A DNA stretch of 16,570 nt from positions 1-16,570 of the forward strand of contig JBCCTK010000068.1 of NCBI GenBank assembly GCA_039198685.1, in the 5' to 3' direction. The stretch comes from UBA5336 sp039198685. GTDB lineage: Bacteria; Pseudomonadota; Alphaproteobacteria; Caulobacterales; Hyphomonadaceae. The notes beneath the pieces were generated by a model that did no database searches, had not been told where the DNA came from, and worked only from the letters and a program-made list of their open reading frames with translations. The position numbers and the translations under genes are program-made. Below are positions 7,504 through 14,911 of the stretch, piece by piece. How positions within the stretch are numbered: the stretch's first letter is position 1; every line of letters begins with the position of its first letter.

Positions 7504-7533
7504 TTCCCTTTTGCGGCCAAAGAGCCTATAAAC
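7504..7533 (+). promoter_or_regulatory. Possible gyrB promoter
   Basis: In the 285-bp gap ahead of gyrB, TATAAA at 7527-7532 is a good -10 candidate about 40 bp upstream of the start codon. The -35 is poor (TTTCCC about 18 bp upstream). The remainder of the gap (7287-7500) shows no clear gene or hairpin. The gap implies that gyrB has its own promoter rather than reading through from recF. Confidence 0.3.
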
Positions 7534-7571
7534 ATTGAAGATTTCGAATCGTCGAAGAAGAGCGAATCCGT

Positions 7572-10007
7572 ATGGCTGACACAACAGAAGCGACGCCGGA
7601 TCAGGCGTCCGAGTACGGCGCCAATTCCATCAAGGTTCTCAAGGGTCTGGAGGCGGTGCGAAAGCGCCCGGGTATGTATATCGGTGATACCGATGACGGC
7701 TCGGGTTTGCATCATATGATCTATGAGGTCGTCGACAATGCCATCGACGAAGCCCTCGCCGGCCATGCAGATGAGGTGACCGTCACGCTGCTGCCCGACG
7801 GCAGCGCAGAAATCACCGACAATGGTCGCGGGATCCCTGTCGGCATGCACCCCACGGAAAACCGCTCAGCCGCTGAAGTCATCATGACCGAGCTGCATGC
7901 GGGCGGGAAATTCGACCAGAATTCCTACAAAGTGTCTGGCGGTCTGCATGGGGTTGGCGTGTCGGTGGTGAACGCCCTGTCGGTGTGGCTCGACCTCACG
8001 ATTCACCGCGACGGCAAAGAGCATAAGGTGCGCTTTATCGATGGCGGCTTCACCGAAAAGCCCTTGGAAATGGTTGGCGACAGCCCCCTGAAGGCGGATG
8101 GCACGCCCTATACGGGCACGGCCGTTCGCTTCCTGGCCTCAGACCAAACCTTCACCATGACGGAATACAGCGCCAAGACGCTGGAACATCGCCTGCGGGA
8201 GCTTGCTTTCCTGAATTCCGGTGTGCGCATCGTGTTCACCGACAAGCGCGGCCCGGACCCCGTCGAGACCGTTTTGCAATATGAGGGCGGCACGGCGGCG
8301 TTCGTCCAGCATCTCGACCGCCAGAAGACGGCCATTATCCCGGAGGTGATCTACGTTATCGGCGAGAAGGAGGGCATTACCGTTGAGGCCGCGCTGGAGT
8401 GGAATGACAGCTACCACGAGAACGTTCTTTGCTTCACCAACAACATTCCCCAGCGCGATGGCGGCACGCACCTGGCGGGCTTTCGCGGCGCGCTAACCCG
8501 CATCATCAACAAATATGCCGGTGAGACGGGCATTGCGAAGAAAGAAAAGGTGGACATTACCGGCGATGATGCCCGCGAGGGACTGACCTGTGTCCTCAGC
8601 GTGAAAGTGCCCGACCCGAAATTTTCCTCCCAGACCAAGGACAAGCTGGTCAGCTCTGAGGTGCGCCCCGTGGTCGAAAGCCTGATTGGTGAGAAGCTGG
8701 CCGAATGGTTTGAGGAAAACCCAAAGCCCGCCCAGCTCATCATGGAGAAGATCGTCGAAGCCGCGGCCGCGCGCGAAGCGGCCCGCAAGGCCCGGGAGCT
8801 GACCCGCCGCAAGACCGCACTCGACATCACCTCCCTGCCCGGCAAGCTGGCAGACTGCCAGGAGAAAGACCCGGCCAAGTCTGAAATTTTTATCGTCGAG
8901 GGCGACAGCGCCGGAGGCTCTGCCAAACAGGGTCGCGACCGGAAAAACCAGGCCATCCTGCCCCTGCGCGGCAAGATCCTGAATGTGGAGCGCGCGCGCT
9001 TTGACAAGATGCTGAGCTCCGACCAGGTCGGCACACTGATCACCGCACTGGGCGCCGGCATCGGGCGCGATGATTTCAACATCGAGAAGATGCGCTACCA
9101 CAAGATCGTCATCATGACAGACGCGGATGTGGACGGCGCCCACATCCGCACATTACTGCTGACCTTCTTCTATCGCCAGATGCCTGAAGTCATCGAAAAG
9201 GGCTATCTCTATATCGCCCAGCCGCCGCTCTACAAAGTCACGCGCGGACGCTCTGAACGCTACATCAAGGATGAGGCCGAAATGGAGGCCTATCTCATCG
9301 AGATGGGCACCGATGGAGAAACGCTGATCCTGGGCGATGGTGAACAGATTCTGGGCGAGGATTTGCGCCAGACCGTGCGCGACGCGGCGACCTTCAAACA
9401 AACCCTGTGGCGCCTTTCCCTGCGCGCGCCCGAGCGCTATCTGGAGCAAGCCGCCCTTGCGGGGGCATTTGCCGCCGGCGCAGGCGAGGCCGAGGCGACC
9501 AAGACCGCCGAGCGTCTGAACCGGATCGCTGAAGAAGGCGAGGACACCTGGACGGCTGGTTTTGATGCAGGATCCCTCGTGCTGACGCGCGAGGTGCGCG
9601 GGGTGGAAGAGAAAGCCGTGCTTGATGCAGGGTTGATCGCCAGCGCCGATGGCCAGCGTCTGGCCGAGCGGGCCAAGGGCGCCGCAGAGATGTATGAAGG
9701 CGCTGCGATCCTGCGCAATGAAAAGTCTGGTGACACGTCAGTCCACGGCCCCGTCGGCCTGCTTGACGCCGTGCTTGGTGCAGGCCGCAAGGGGTTGAAG
9801 ATCCAGCGCTATAAGGGCCTGGGCGAGATGAATGCCGACCAGCTCTGGGAAACCACGCTCGACGCCAATGCCCGCACGCTCTTGCAGGTGAAAGTCGACC
9901 ATGCCGACGAAGCCGACGACATGTTCTCACGCCTGATGGGCGATGTGGTGGAACCGCGCCGCGAGTTCATACAGGACAATGCGCTTGAGGCGGAGGTGGA
10001 TGTTTAG
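7572..10007 (+). CDS. gyrB: DNA gyrase subunit B
   Basis: GyrB is the ATPase half of the A2B2 type II topoisomerase that introduces negative supercoils. The protein has 811 residues, normal for Gram-negative GyrB. The GHKL ATPase domain shows EVVDNAIDEA with the catalytic base E52 and Mg-binding N56, DNGRGIP (83-89), GGLHGVGVSVVNA (123-135) and the QTK lysine K356. The TOPRIM domain has EGDSAGG with E443 and DADVDGAH with D517 and D519, each offset by 19 from E. coli E424, D498 and D500. The roughly 170-residue Gram-negative insert lies between about 560 and 740, followed by QRYKGLGEMNADQLWETT in the tail. The start MADTTEATPD follows a weak GAAGAG. It is complete and shows no sign of damage. 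Its stop lies five bases from the stop of the convergent TIR-like gene. Confidence 0.99.
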   Translation: MADTTEATPDQASEYGANSIKVLKGLEAVRKRPGMYIGDTDDGSGLHHMIYEVVDNAIDEALAGHADEVTVTLLPDGSAEITDNGRGIPVGMHPTENRSAAEVIMTELHAGGKFDQNSYKVSGGLHGVGVSVVNALSVWLDLTIHRDGKEHKVRFIDGGFTEKPLEMVGDSPLKADGTPYTGTAVRFLASDQTFTMTEYSAKTLEHRLRELAFLNSGVRIVFTDKRGPDPVETVLQYEGGTAAFVQHLDRQKTAIIPEVIYVIGEKEGITVEAALEWNDSYHENVLCFTNNIPQRDGGTHLAGFRGALTRIINKYAGETGIAKKEKVDITGDDAREGLTCVLSVKVPDPKFSSQTKDKLVSSEVRPVVESLIGEKLAEWFEENPKPAQLIMEKIVEAAAAREAARKARELTRRKTALDITSLPGKLADCQEKDPAKSEIFIVEGDSAGGSAKQGRDRKNQAILPLRGKILNVERARFDKMLSSDQVGTLITALGAGIGRDDFNIEKMRYHKIVIMTDADVDGAHIRTLLLTFFYRQMPEVIEKGYLYIAQPPLYKVTRGRSERYIKDEAEMEAYLIEMGTDGETLILGDGEQILGEDLRQTVRDAATFKQTLWRLSLRAPERYLEQAALAGAFAAGAGEAEATKTAERLNRIAEEGEDTWTAGFDAGSLVLTREVRGVEEKAVLDAGLIASADGQRLAERAKGAAEMYEGAAILRNEKSGDTSVHGPVGLLDAVLGAGRKGLKIQRYKGLGEMNADQLWETTLDANARTLLQVKVDHADEADDMFSRLMGDVVEPRREFIQDNALEAEVDV

Positions 10008-10012
10008 GGCTT

Positions 10013-10594
10013 TCAGTTCGACAGTGAATATTGGCGCGTGCCCTCCGGCACGGTGAGCATGCCATCTTCCCGAAGGGCTTGCAGGACACCGGCGACAATT
10101 CTGCCATCAATTGAGAGGGCCGCGGTGACCTGGCCGTGAGACGCCCGCTCCATTTGCCCAATGAACGAAAGACACTTTCGCTTGATGTTGTCAGCGTCCA
10201 TAACCGCGCTGTGATTGATCTGCTCAGCGACGAAATCGTGCAGGATCTTCTTCAGCGTTTCTGCAAACCAGTATTCCTTGAATCTAAGTCCCTCAATCAT
10301 CGCAGGCACGGCCTCATTCTGTCCCATGCGAACAAGGAGCATATGCGGCTTCCCCATCGCCACGGCCATTCCATACTCAATGAGCACGTTTCGGCTTTGG
10401 CCTGTGAAATCAAAGATACACGCAGCGGAATTGGCGATCAGATTTCGGACATCCGCCAATAAATGCTCTCCTTGTAGAGCGTCGTATGCGAACTGAAAAG
10501 TTAGCGGATATTTTTCCTCAACTTCTCGGTAGTGAGGGATGTAATTCTGTGGCGCAGTGTAGCCTGAATAACTATGTCCGACAAATATCAGCAT
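10013..10594 (-). CDS. TIR-like / nucleoside deoxyribosyltransferase-like protein with C-terminal winged helix
   Basis: The product has 193 residues. It starts MLIFVGHSYSG and has the strand-turn pattern ACIFDFTGQSRNVLIEYGMA (residues 58-77), followed by GKPHMLLVR. This matches the 'D(L/V)T..NpNV.yElG.A.a.gkp' signature shared by nucleoside 2-deoxyribosyltransferases and related TIR-like NAD/nucleotide-processing domains; E73 would be the catalytic glutamate. The C-terminal part (about 130-193) is helical and ends in a helix-turn-wing-like segment (GRIVAGVLQALREDGMLTV then TRQYSLSN), suggesting a winged-helix or dimer domain. The start has AAGGA eight bases upstream. Hand-counted stretches are near 50% GC. 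It stands alone, without a nuclease, CD-NTase or other defence partner adjacent. A role in phage defence or nucleotide signalling is possible but unproven. Confidence 0.65.
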   Translation of the reverse strand: MLIFVGHSYSGYTAPQNYIPHYREVEEKYPLTFQFAYDALQGEHLLADVRNLIANSAACIFDFTGQSRNVLIEYGMAVAMGKPHMLLVRMGQNEAVPAMIEGLRFKEYWFAETLKKILHDFVAEQINHSAVMDADNIKRKCLSFIGQMERASHGQVTAALSIDGRIVAGVLQALREDGMLTVPEGTRQYSLSN

Positions 10595-10616
10595 CGCGAT
10601 TTCCTTAATTCGTTAA

Positions 10617-10644
10617 GGTATAGCAACAAACTGTCCTTGAGCAA
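10617..10644 (-). promoter_or_regulatory. Possible promoter of the TIR-like gene
   Basis: On the minus strand TTGCTC (10644-10639) and TATACC (10622-10617) are separated by 16 bp, and the -10 lies about 22 bp upstream of the start codon. This is a plausible sigma-70-type promoter with a short leader containing the AAGGA ribosome-binding site. Confidence 0.35.
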
Positions 10645-10994
10645 AACCAACCAAAGATTTAAACGGGCCACCCACCCCGCCTCCCTCGAAAACAAGGTGG
10701 CTGTCTGGGACACCACCGGATGAGGCCTAGACCCGCGCCCTCACCGAAGCGGTGCTGGCGCACAGCAAGTGGGGCGGGTGGAACTCAGCAATTCGGGCAG
10801 GCCAACGTGCAGCCATATCTGCCAACCTCGCATGGCGTCAAAAACCGCCGATCCCTGCGAAGGCAGGGATCCATGGCTCTGCCCCGCAACCCCATTGCGC
10901 CGTTTAACATCTCGACCCTGGACACCGGCCTTGGCGGATTGGGACAGCGCCGGGCTTATTCGACCGCAATCAGAGGCCACCTAGGCTTGCGGCC
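10645..10994. other. Gene-poor stretch between the TIR-like gene and the 10995 gene
   Basis: I see no convincing gene here. One frame (about 10727-10908) reads TRALTEAVLAHSKWGGW and runs through the REP-like palindrome as PPIPAKAGIHG; it has no start and stops on both sides, so it may be a gene relic. No RNA gene is recognisable. Confidence 0.4.
10850..10871. repeat. REP-like palindromic repeat
   Basis: GATCCCTGC (10850-10858), a GAAG loop, then GCAGGGATC (10863-10871) form a perfect 9-bp stem, followed by CATGG. The sequence resembles the dispersed 'TCCCGCGAAAGCGGGAATCCA' type of palindrome common in alphaproteobacterial intergenic regions. Only one copy is seen in this window, so its repeat status rests on that resemblance. 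Confidence 0.5.
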
Positions 10995-11636
10995 ATGGAC
11001 TCGGCCACGGTAGACGCGCTCGACTGGAGCTTTGACTATCTCGCTCGCACGCTTTGCGGGCTGGTGGCGGCGCTGGGGTTTGACCGGTTCGTGCCAGACT
11101 TGATCATGCGTCCAGCCTGGCGCCGGGCGCTGCGCGACGTGCGCCTGCTCGAAGCCATCGCCCGGCGCCTTTTACTGGCCCTTTCAGGGGATCTGGATAT
11201 CACCGCCAAAACGGTTAACCCACCCTGCGCGCCGACGGCGCCAATGCCCGGAACCGCGCGGTCAAACAGGGTTACGAAGCCGGGATTTTGTATCGTCGAA
11301 CCACTTCCCGCCATCTTTGGAACCGGCGTGCCGAATGCATGCGCCGTCGACGCGATCCCAGCGGCGCCTCTCGCGTGCACGCATCGCCTGGCGCTGCGCA
11401 TTGGCGCGCTCCAGGCCGTGTTGGAGGATCCCCAGCGGGTGGCGCGCCGCATGGCCCTTCGTCGCCGACATGGGCGGGCGGGCCCGTACCATATGCTGGG
11501 GCCCTTGCCCAGCCATGGCCGAACGCGCTCCACAGACCTTATCCAGAGCACACTGCGCCATGCCCATGACTTGGCGCTGGCGGAGCTGAATCGCGGCTGT
11601 CCCTGGCCGGAGATCCCATCGGCTCGCCCCGGCTAG
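10995..11636 (+). CDS. Hypothetical protein, Ala/Arg-rich
   Basis: I do not recognise a named family. The frame encodes 213 residues with mostly G/C third positions and a coherent composition. It has an amphipathic helical N-terminal part (DYLARTLCGLVAALGF, then RRALRDVRLLEAIARRLLLAL), a proline-rich middle containing PGFCIVEPLP, and a helical, basic second half (RIGALQAVLEDPQRVARRMALRR, split here as RIGALQAVLEDP and RVARRMALRR). This architecture is reminiscent of uncharacterised proteins found in Caulobacterales relatives, but I cannot name one. The start is uncertain because there is no clear ribosome-binding site at 10995. Other frames in this GC-rich stretch are also open, so a diverged or decaying gene cannot be excluded. 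It ends 15 bp from the stop of putA, which converges on it. Confidence 0.5.
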   Translation: MDSATVDALDWSFDYLARTLCGLVAALGFDRFVPDLIMRPAWRRALRDVRLLEAIARRLLLALSGDLDITAKTVNPPCAPTAPMPGTARSNRVTKPGFCIVEPLPAIFGTGVPNACAVDAIPAAPLACTHRLALRIGALQAVLEDPQRVARRMALRRRHGRAGPYHMLGPLPSHGRTRSTDLIQSTLRHAHDLALAELNRGCPWPEIPSARPG

Positions 11637-11651
11637 GCTGGTTTTTGCTGC

Positions 11652-14600
11652 CTAATTCAAGCTCAGAAGCTCCGGGTCGCCGCCCTGGGCGGTGATATTG
11701 TTGGTCACCGTGCGCTCGGTGGCGAAACGCTGGAGATAATGCGGTCCGCCCGCCTTGGGTCCTGTGCCAGAAAGGCCCTCGCCGCCAAAGGGCTGCACGC
11801 CGACAACGGCCCCGGTCATGGAGCGATTGATATAGGTGTTGCCGACCGGGCAGGCCGCCCGCACCCGGCTCCAGAACGACTCCAATCGCGAATGGATACC
11901 CAGGGTGAGGCCATATCCCTTCGCCATGAGGCCAGCCCCCGTCTCGGCCACAGCGTCGGGATCATAGCGCAGGACATGCAGCACCGGGCCGAACACCTCA
12001 TGGTCGATCTGATCCAGCGATTTCAGCTCGATCAGGGCCGGTCCGAAGAAATGCCCACGCTCAGCCTGGGCGCTGACGTCGATCTGCTTGAGAAGCGTCG
12101 CCTCGCTTTGAAGCCGCGCGACATGGGACCGGAGCACCTCACAGGCCTCAGCATCGATGACGGGGCCGACATCGGTGTCGATCGCGCAGGGATTGCCGAT
12201 CTTCAATTCATCCATGGCACCCATGATCCCATCCAGGATCATATCGGCCGTCTCGTGGGGCAGGAAAATCAACCGAAGCGCAGAGCAACGCTGCCCGGCT
12301 GAACCGAAAGCGGAATGGATCACATCGTCGATCACTTGTTCCCTTAAAGCGGTGGTGTCGACGAACATTGCATTCAGCCCGCCCGTCTCGGCGATAAGCG
12401 CCGCGATGGGTCCGTCGCGCCCAGCCAGGGCCTTGTTGATGATCCTGGCCGTCTGCGTGCCGCCCGTGAACGCCACACCCGAGAGGGGCTGGGCTTTGGT
12501 GATGGCCGCGCCTACGGTTTCGCCCGCGCCCGGCAGTAAGGCGAGCGCCGCATCTGGAACGCCTGCCTTACGAAAGATCGTGACCGCTTCCTGGGCGATG
12601 AGCGGGCTTTGCTCAGCAGGCTTGGCGAGGACAGTGTTACCCGCCGCCAGAGCAGCCGCGATCTGGCCCGTGAAGATCGCGAGTGGAAAATTCCACGGGC
12701 TGATGCAACCGAAAACGCCCCGGCCATGCAAGCTGAGATGATTGGTTTCCCCAGAAGGCCCGGGCAGACGCACCGGCGCTGCAAATTTTGTTTCAGCCTG
12801 GCTTGCATAATAGCGACAGAAATCCACCGCTTCGCGCACTTCATCGATACCATCCTGAAGGGTCTTGCCCGTTTCCCGTGCCATCAGGGCGATCAAGCGG
12901 TGGCTGTCGCTTTCGAGCCCATCAGCCATCGCCCGCAGGATCGCCGCGCGGTGCGGGCCGCCCTCGATGTCCCAGGCACGCTGGGCCTTTGCACAGTCGG
13001 TTGCTGCGATCTCCACGTCGCCCGCATCCGCATTGCTCACCATGCCCACGACACTTTCGATTTCAGCCGGACTATGCCGTCGCAGGACGTCGCGCCGGGA
13101 TTGGACCGCCTTTGCCATGATCGGGCCCGCTTTAAGGAGAGGCCCCCCATTTACGGCGGATATTGCTTGCTCCAGATCGCACCGCACCGAGGCCTGACTG
13201 AGATCGAGCCCGGCCGAATTGCGCCTGACGGGCCCATAGAGCCGGGGTGGTGTGGGGATTTGTGGGTGGCGCCGCGGCCCCGCTTCCAGTTTGGCAATGG
13301 GATCCTCTACCACTTGCTCCACAGGCACATCGGGATCCAGAAATGCGTTTACAAAGCTCGTATTGGCACCGTTCTCCAAAAGTCGCCTGACAAGGTAGGG
13401 CAGAAGGTCCTCATGCTGGCCGACGGGCGCGTATACCCGGACCCGAGCGCCTGTATCAGCCGCTCTGAACAGGGCTTCGCCCATTCCATGCAGGCGTTGA
13501 AATTCAAAGGCAGGGTCGCCGGCGAGCACCGCCATACTTTCCACCGCTGCAACGGTGTGGGCATTGTGGGTGGCAAATTGAGGATAGACGTCCGGCGCCG
13601 CGCTCAGGAGCGCGCGGGCACAAGTGAGATAAGACACGTCCGTGCCCGACTTGGTTGTGAAGACCGGGAAATTAGCAAATCCCATTTCCTGGGCGTGCTT
13701 AATCTCAGTGTCCCAATAAGCACCTTTTACAAGGCGCACCATCAGCCGTCGCCCGCTGCGACGCGCCAGCGCCACAGTCTTATCGACCACGCCAAGCGCC
13801 CGTTTCTGATAGGCTTGTATGGCGAGCCCCAGGCCGGTCCACCCTTTGAGCTCTGGCGCCGAACACAAACGCTCCAGCAGCTTGAGAGAGATTACAAGTC
13901 GGTCGGCTTCCTCCGCATCGAGGCAAAGGTTGATATTCGACTGGGCTGCCATCGTGCAAAGATGCAAGAGACGCGGGTAAAGTTCGTCCAATATCCGCGT
14001 CTCATGAAGGGCGTCATAGCGCGGATGCAAAGCAGAAAGCTTCACGGAAACTCCAGACCCGTCCTCGGGTGCCTTAGCACCACCGTCGACGGCAGCCACA
14101 GCTTCAATCGCGCGTTCATAAGCCAAGAAGTATCGCTGGGCATCGGCAGCTGTGCGCGCGCCCTCGCCGAGCATATCAAAGCTGAAATGGGCTGCCTCGC
14201 CGCGGGTCACCATGCGCGCGCCTCGCTTCATGGCAGCGTCCACTGTCCGCCCCAGGACAAACTGCTCGCCCATAATTCGCATCGCTTGCATCATCGCTGC
14301 ACGGATAACTGGCTCGCCACTTTCCCGCACAAGGGACGACACAAAAGCGCCAGGACCGTTTTGGGCCGCCTTGGGTGCGCCGATCACACGCCCCGTGAGC
14401 ATCAAGCCCCACGTGGACGCGTTCACCAGCCAACTCTCAGACTGTCCACGGTGGCGTCCCCAGTCGCCCGAGCGAATCTTCTCTGCAATCAGGTCGTCGC
14501 GGGTCTCCGCATCGGGAACCCGAAGAAGCGCTTCAGCCAGGCACATCAGCGCAAGGCCTTCGGAATTCGAGAGCCCAAACTCCTCCAGAAAGCTCTCCAT

Positions 14601-14804
14601 CATCCCTTTGCGGCGCCCCGAACGGCGCGCTTTTTCGACGAGTTCAATACCGCGTCGCAAAGACGATGCGCGCCCGGCCTGGCTAAAGTTCAGCGTCTCG
14701 ATCAAGTGTGCCACACAGGCCTCTTCATCGACAAATTTAATTGCGTCGAGTGCGTCCCAGTCCACGCTCAATTCAGCATCACCAGCAGGCATTGTATCGG
14801 CCAT
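11652..14804 (-). CDS. putA: Bifunctional proline dehydrogenase / L-glutamate gamma-semialdehyde (P5C) dehydrogenase PutA
   Basis: PutA oxidises proline to P5C with FAD, passing electrons to the quinone pool, and then oxidises glutamate semialdehyde to glutamate with NAD+. The 1050-residue length and N-terminus show a short (type A) PutA without the ribbon-helix-helix DNA-binding domain of E. coli PutA, so it should not be its own repressor. The proline dehydrogenase barrel (about 170-490) has VSVKLSALHPRY, RLVKGAYWDTEIKHAQ, FQRLHGMGEALF and VRRLLENGANTSFVN, with substrate arginines R473 and R474. The aldehyde dehydrogenase (about 540-1040) has ISPWNFPLAIFTGQIAAAL, AETGG with E806 and GQRCSALR with the nucleophile C840, correctly 34 residues apart. 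The ATG is preceded by AAAGGGG at good spacing and directly by an in-frame TGA, which fixes the start. It is divergent from the glycosyltransferase gene with a 107-bp gap. Confidence 0.97.
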   Translation of the reverse strand: MADTMPAGDAELSVDWDALDAIKFVDEEACVAHLIETLNFSQAGRASSLRRGIELVEKARRSGRRKGMMESFLEEFGLSNSEGLALMCLAEALLRVPDAETRDDLIAEKIRSGDWGRHRGQSESWLVNASTWGLMLTGRVIGAPKAAQNGPGAFVSSLVRESGEPVIRAAMMQAMRIMGEQFVLGRTVDAAMKRGARMVTRGEAAHFSFDMLGEGARTAADAQRYFLAYERAIEAVAAVDGGAKAPEDGSGVSVKLSALHPRYDALHETRILDELYPRLLHLCTMAAQSNINLCLDAEEADRLVISLKLLERLCSAPELKGWTGLGLAIQAYQKRALGVVDKTVALARRSGRRLMVRLVKGAYWDTEIKHAQEMGFANFPVFTTKSGTDVSYLTCARALLSAAPDVYPQFATHNAHTVAAVESMAVLAGDPAFEFQRLHGMGEALFRAADTGARVRVYAPVGQHEDLLPYLVRRLLENGANTSFVNAFLDPDVPVEQVVEDPIAKLEAGPRRHPQIPTPPRLYGPVRRNSAGLDLSQASVRCDLEQAISAVNGGPLLKAGPIMAKAVQSRRDVLRRHSPAEIESVVGMVSNADAGDVEIAATDCAKAQRAWDIEGGPHRAAILRAMADGLESDSHRLIALMARETGKTLQDGIDEVREAVDFCRYYASQAETKFAAPVRLPGPSGETNHLSLHGRGVFGCISPWNFPLAIFTGQIAAALAAGNTVLAKPAEQSPLIAQEAVTIFRKAGVPDAALALLPGAGETVGAAITKAQPLSGVAFTGGTQTARIINKALAGRDGPIAALIAETGGLNAMFVDTTALREQVIDDVIHSAFGSAGQRCSALRLIFLPHETADMILDGIMGAMDELKIGNPCAIDTDVGPVIDAEACEVLRSHVARLQSEATLLKQIDVSAQAERGHFFGPALIELKSLDQIDHEVFGPVLHVLRYDPDAVAETGAGLMAKGYGLTLGIHSRLESFWSRVRAACPVGNTYINRSMTGAVVGVQPFGGEGLSGTGPKAGGPHYLQRFATERTVTNNITAQGGDPELLSLN

Positions 14805-14839
14805 TCAGATCCCCTTTCCGCTCTCGAAGGTCCCATCAT
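14768..14839 (-). CDS. Possible short upstream ORF overlapping the putA start
   Basis: On the minus strand GAGGAGG (14850-14844) sits four bases before ATG 14839 and seven before ATG 14836. This is the best ribosome-binding site in the region. The frame encodes 22-23 residues (MMGPSRAERGSEWPIQ and a few more) and stops with TGA at 14770-14768, running past the putA start (14804) in a different frame. If transcribed it could couple or dampen putA translation. The same bases contain TATGAT, a good -10 element, so a promoter inside the site is an alternative that would leave the ORF untranscribed. Confidence 0.3.
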   Translation of the reverse strand: MMGPSRAERGSEWPIQCLLVMLN

Positions 14840-14840
14840 A
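14835..14840 (-). promoter_or_regulatory. Possible -10 element for putA
   Basis: TATGAT on the minus strand (14840-14835) closely matches a sigma-70 -10 and would start a short leader ahead of the putA ribosome-binding site. The corresponding -35 (TGTGTT or CTGTGT, 16-17 bp upstream) is weak, so activation by a regulator would be plausible. Confidence 0.3.
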
Positions 14841-14911
14841 GCGCCTCCTCGTTTGCAACACAGCGCGTTCCTTTGTATCGCCCGCACAATGGGCGTGTCG
14901 GCGAGGCTGAA

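Noticed and set aside
8411..9143. Two overlapping minus-strand frames inside gyrB
   Set aside because: Shadows of gyrB; the sense protein is fully conserved.
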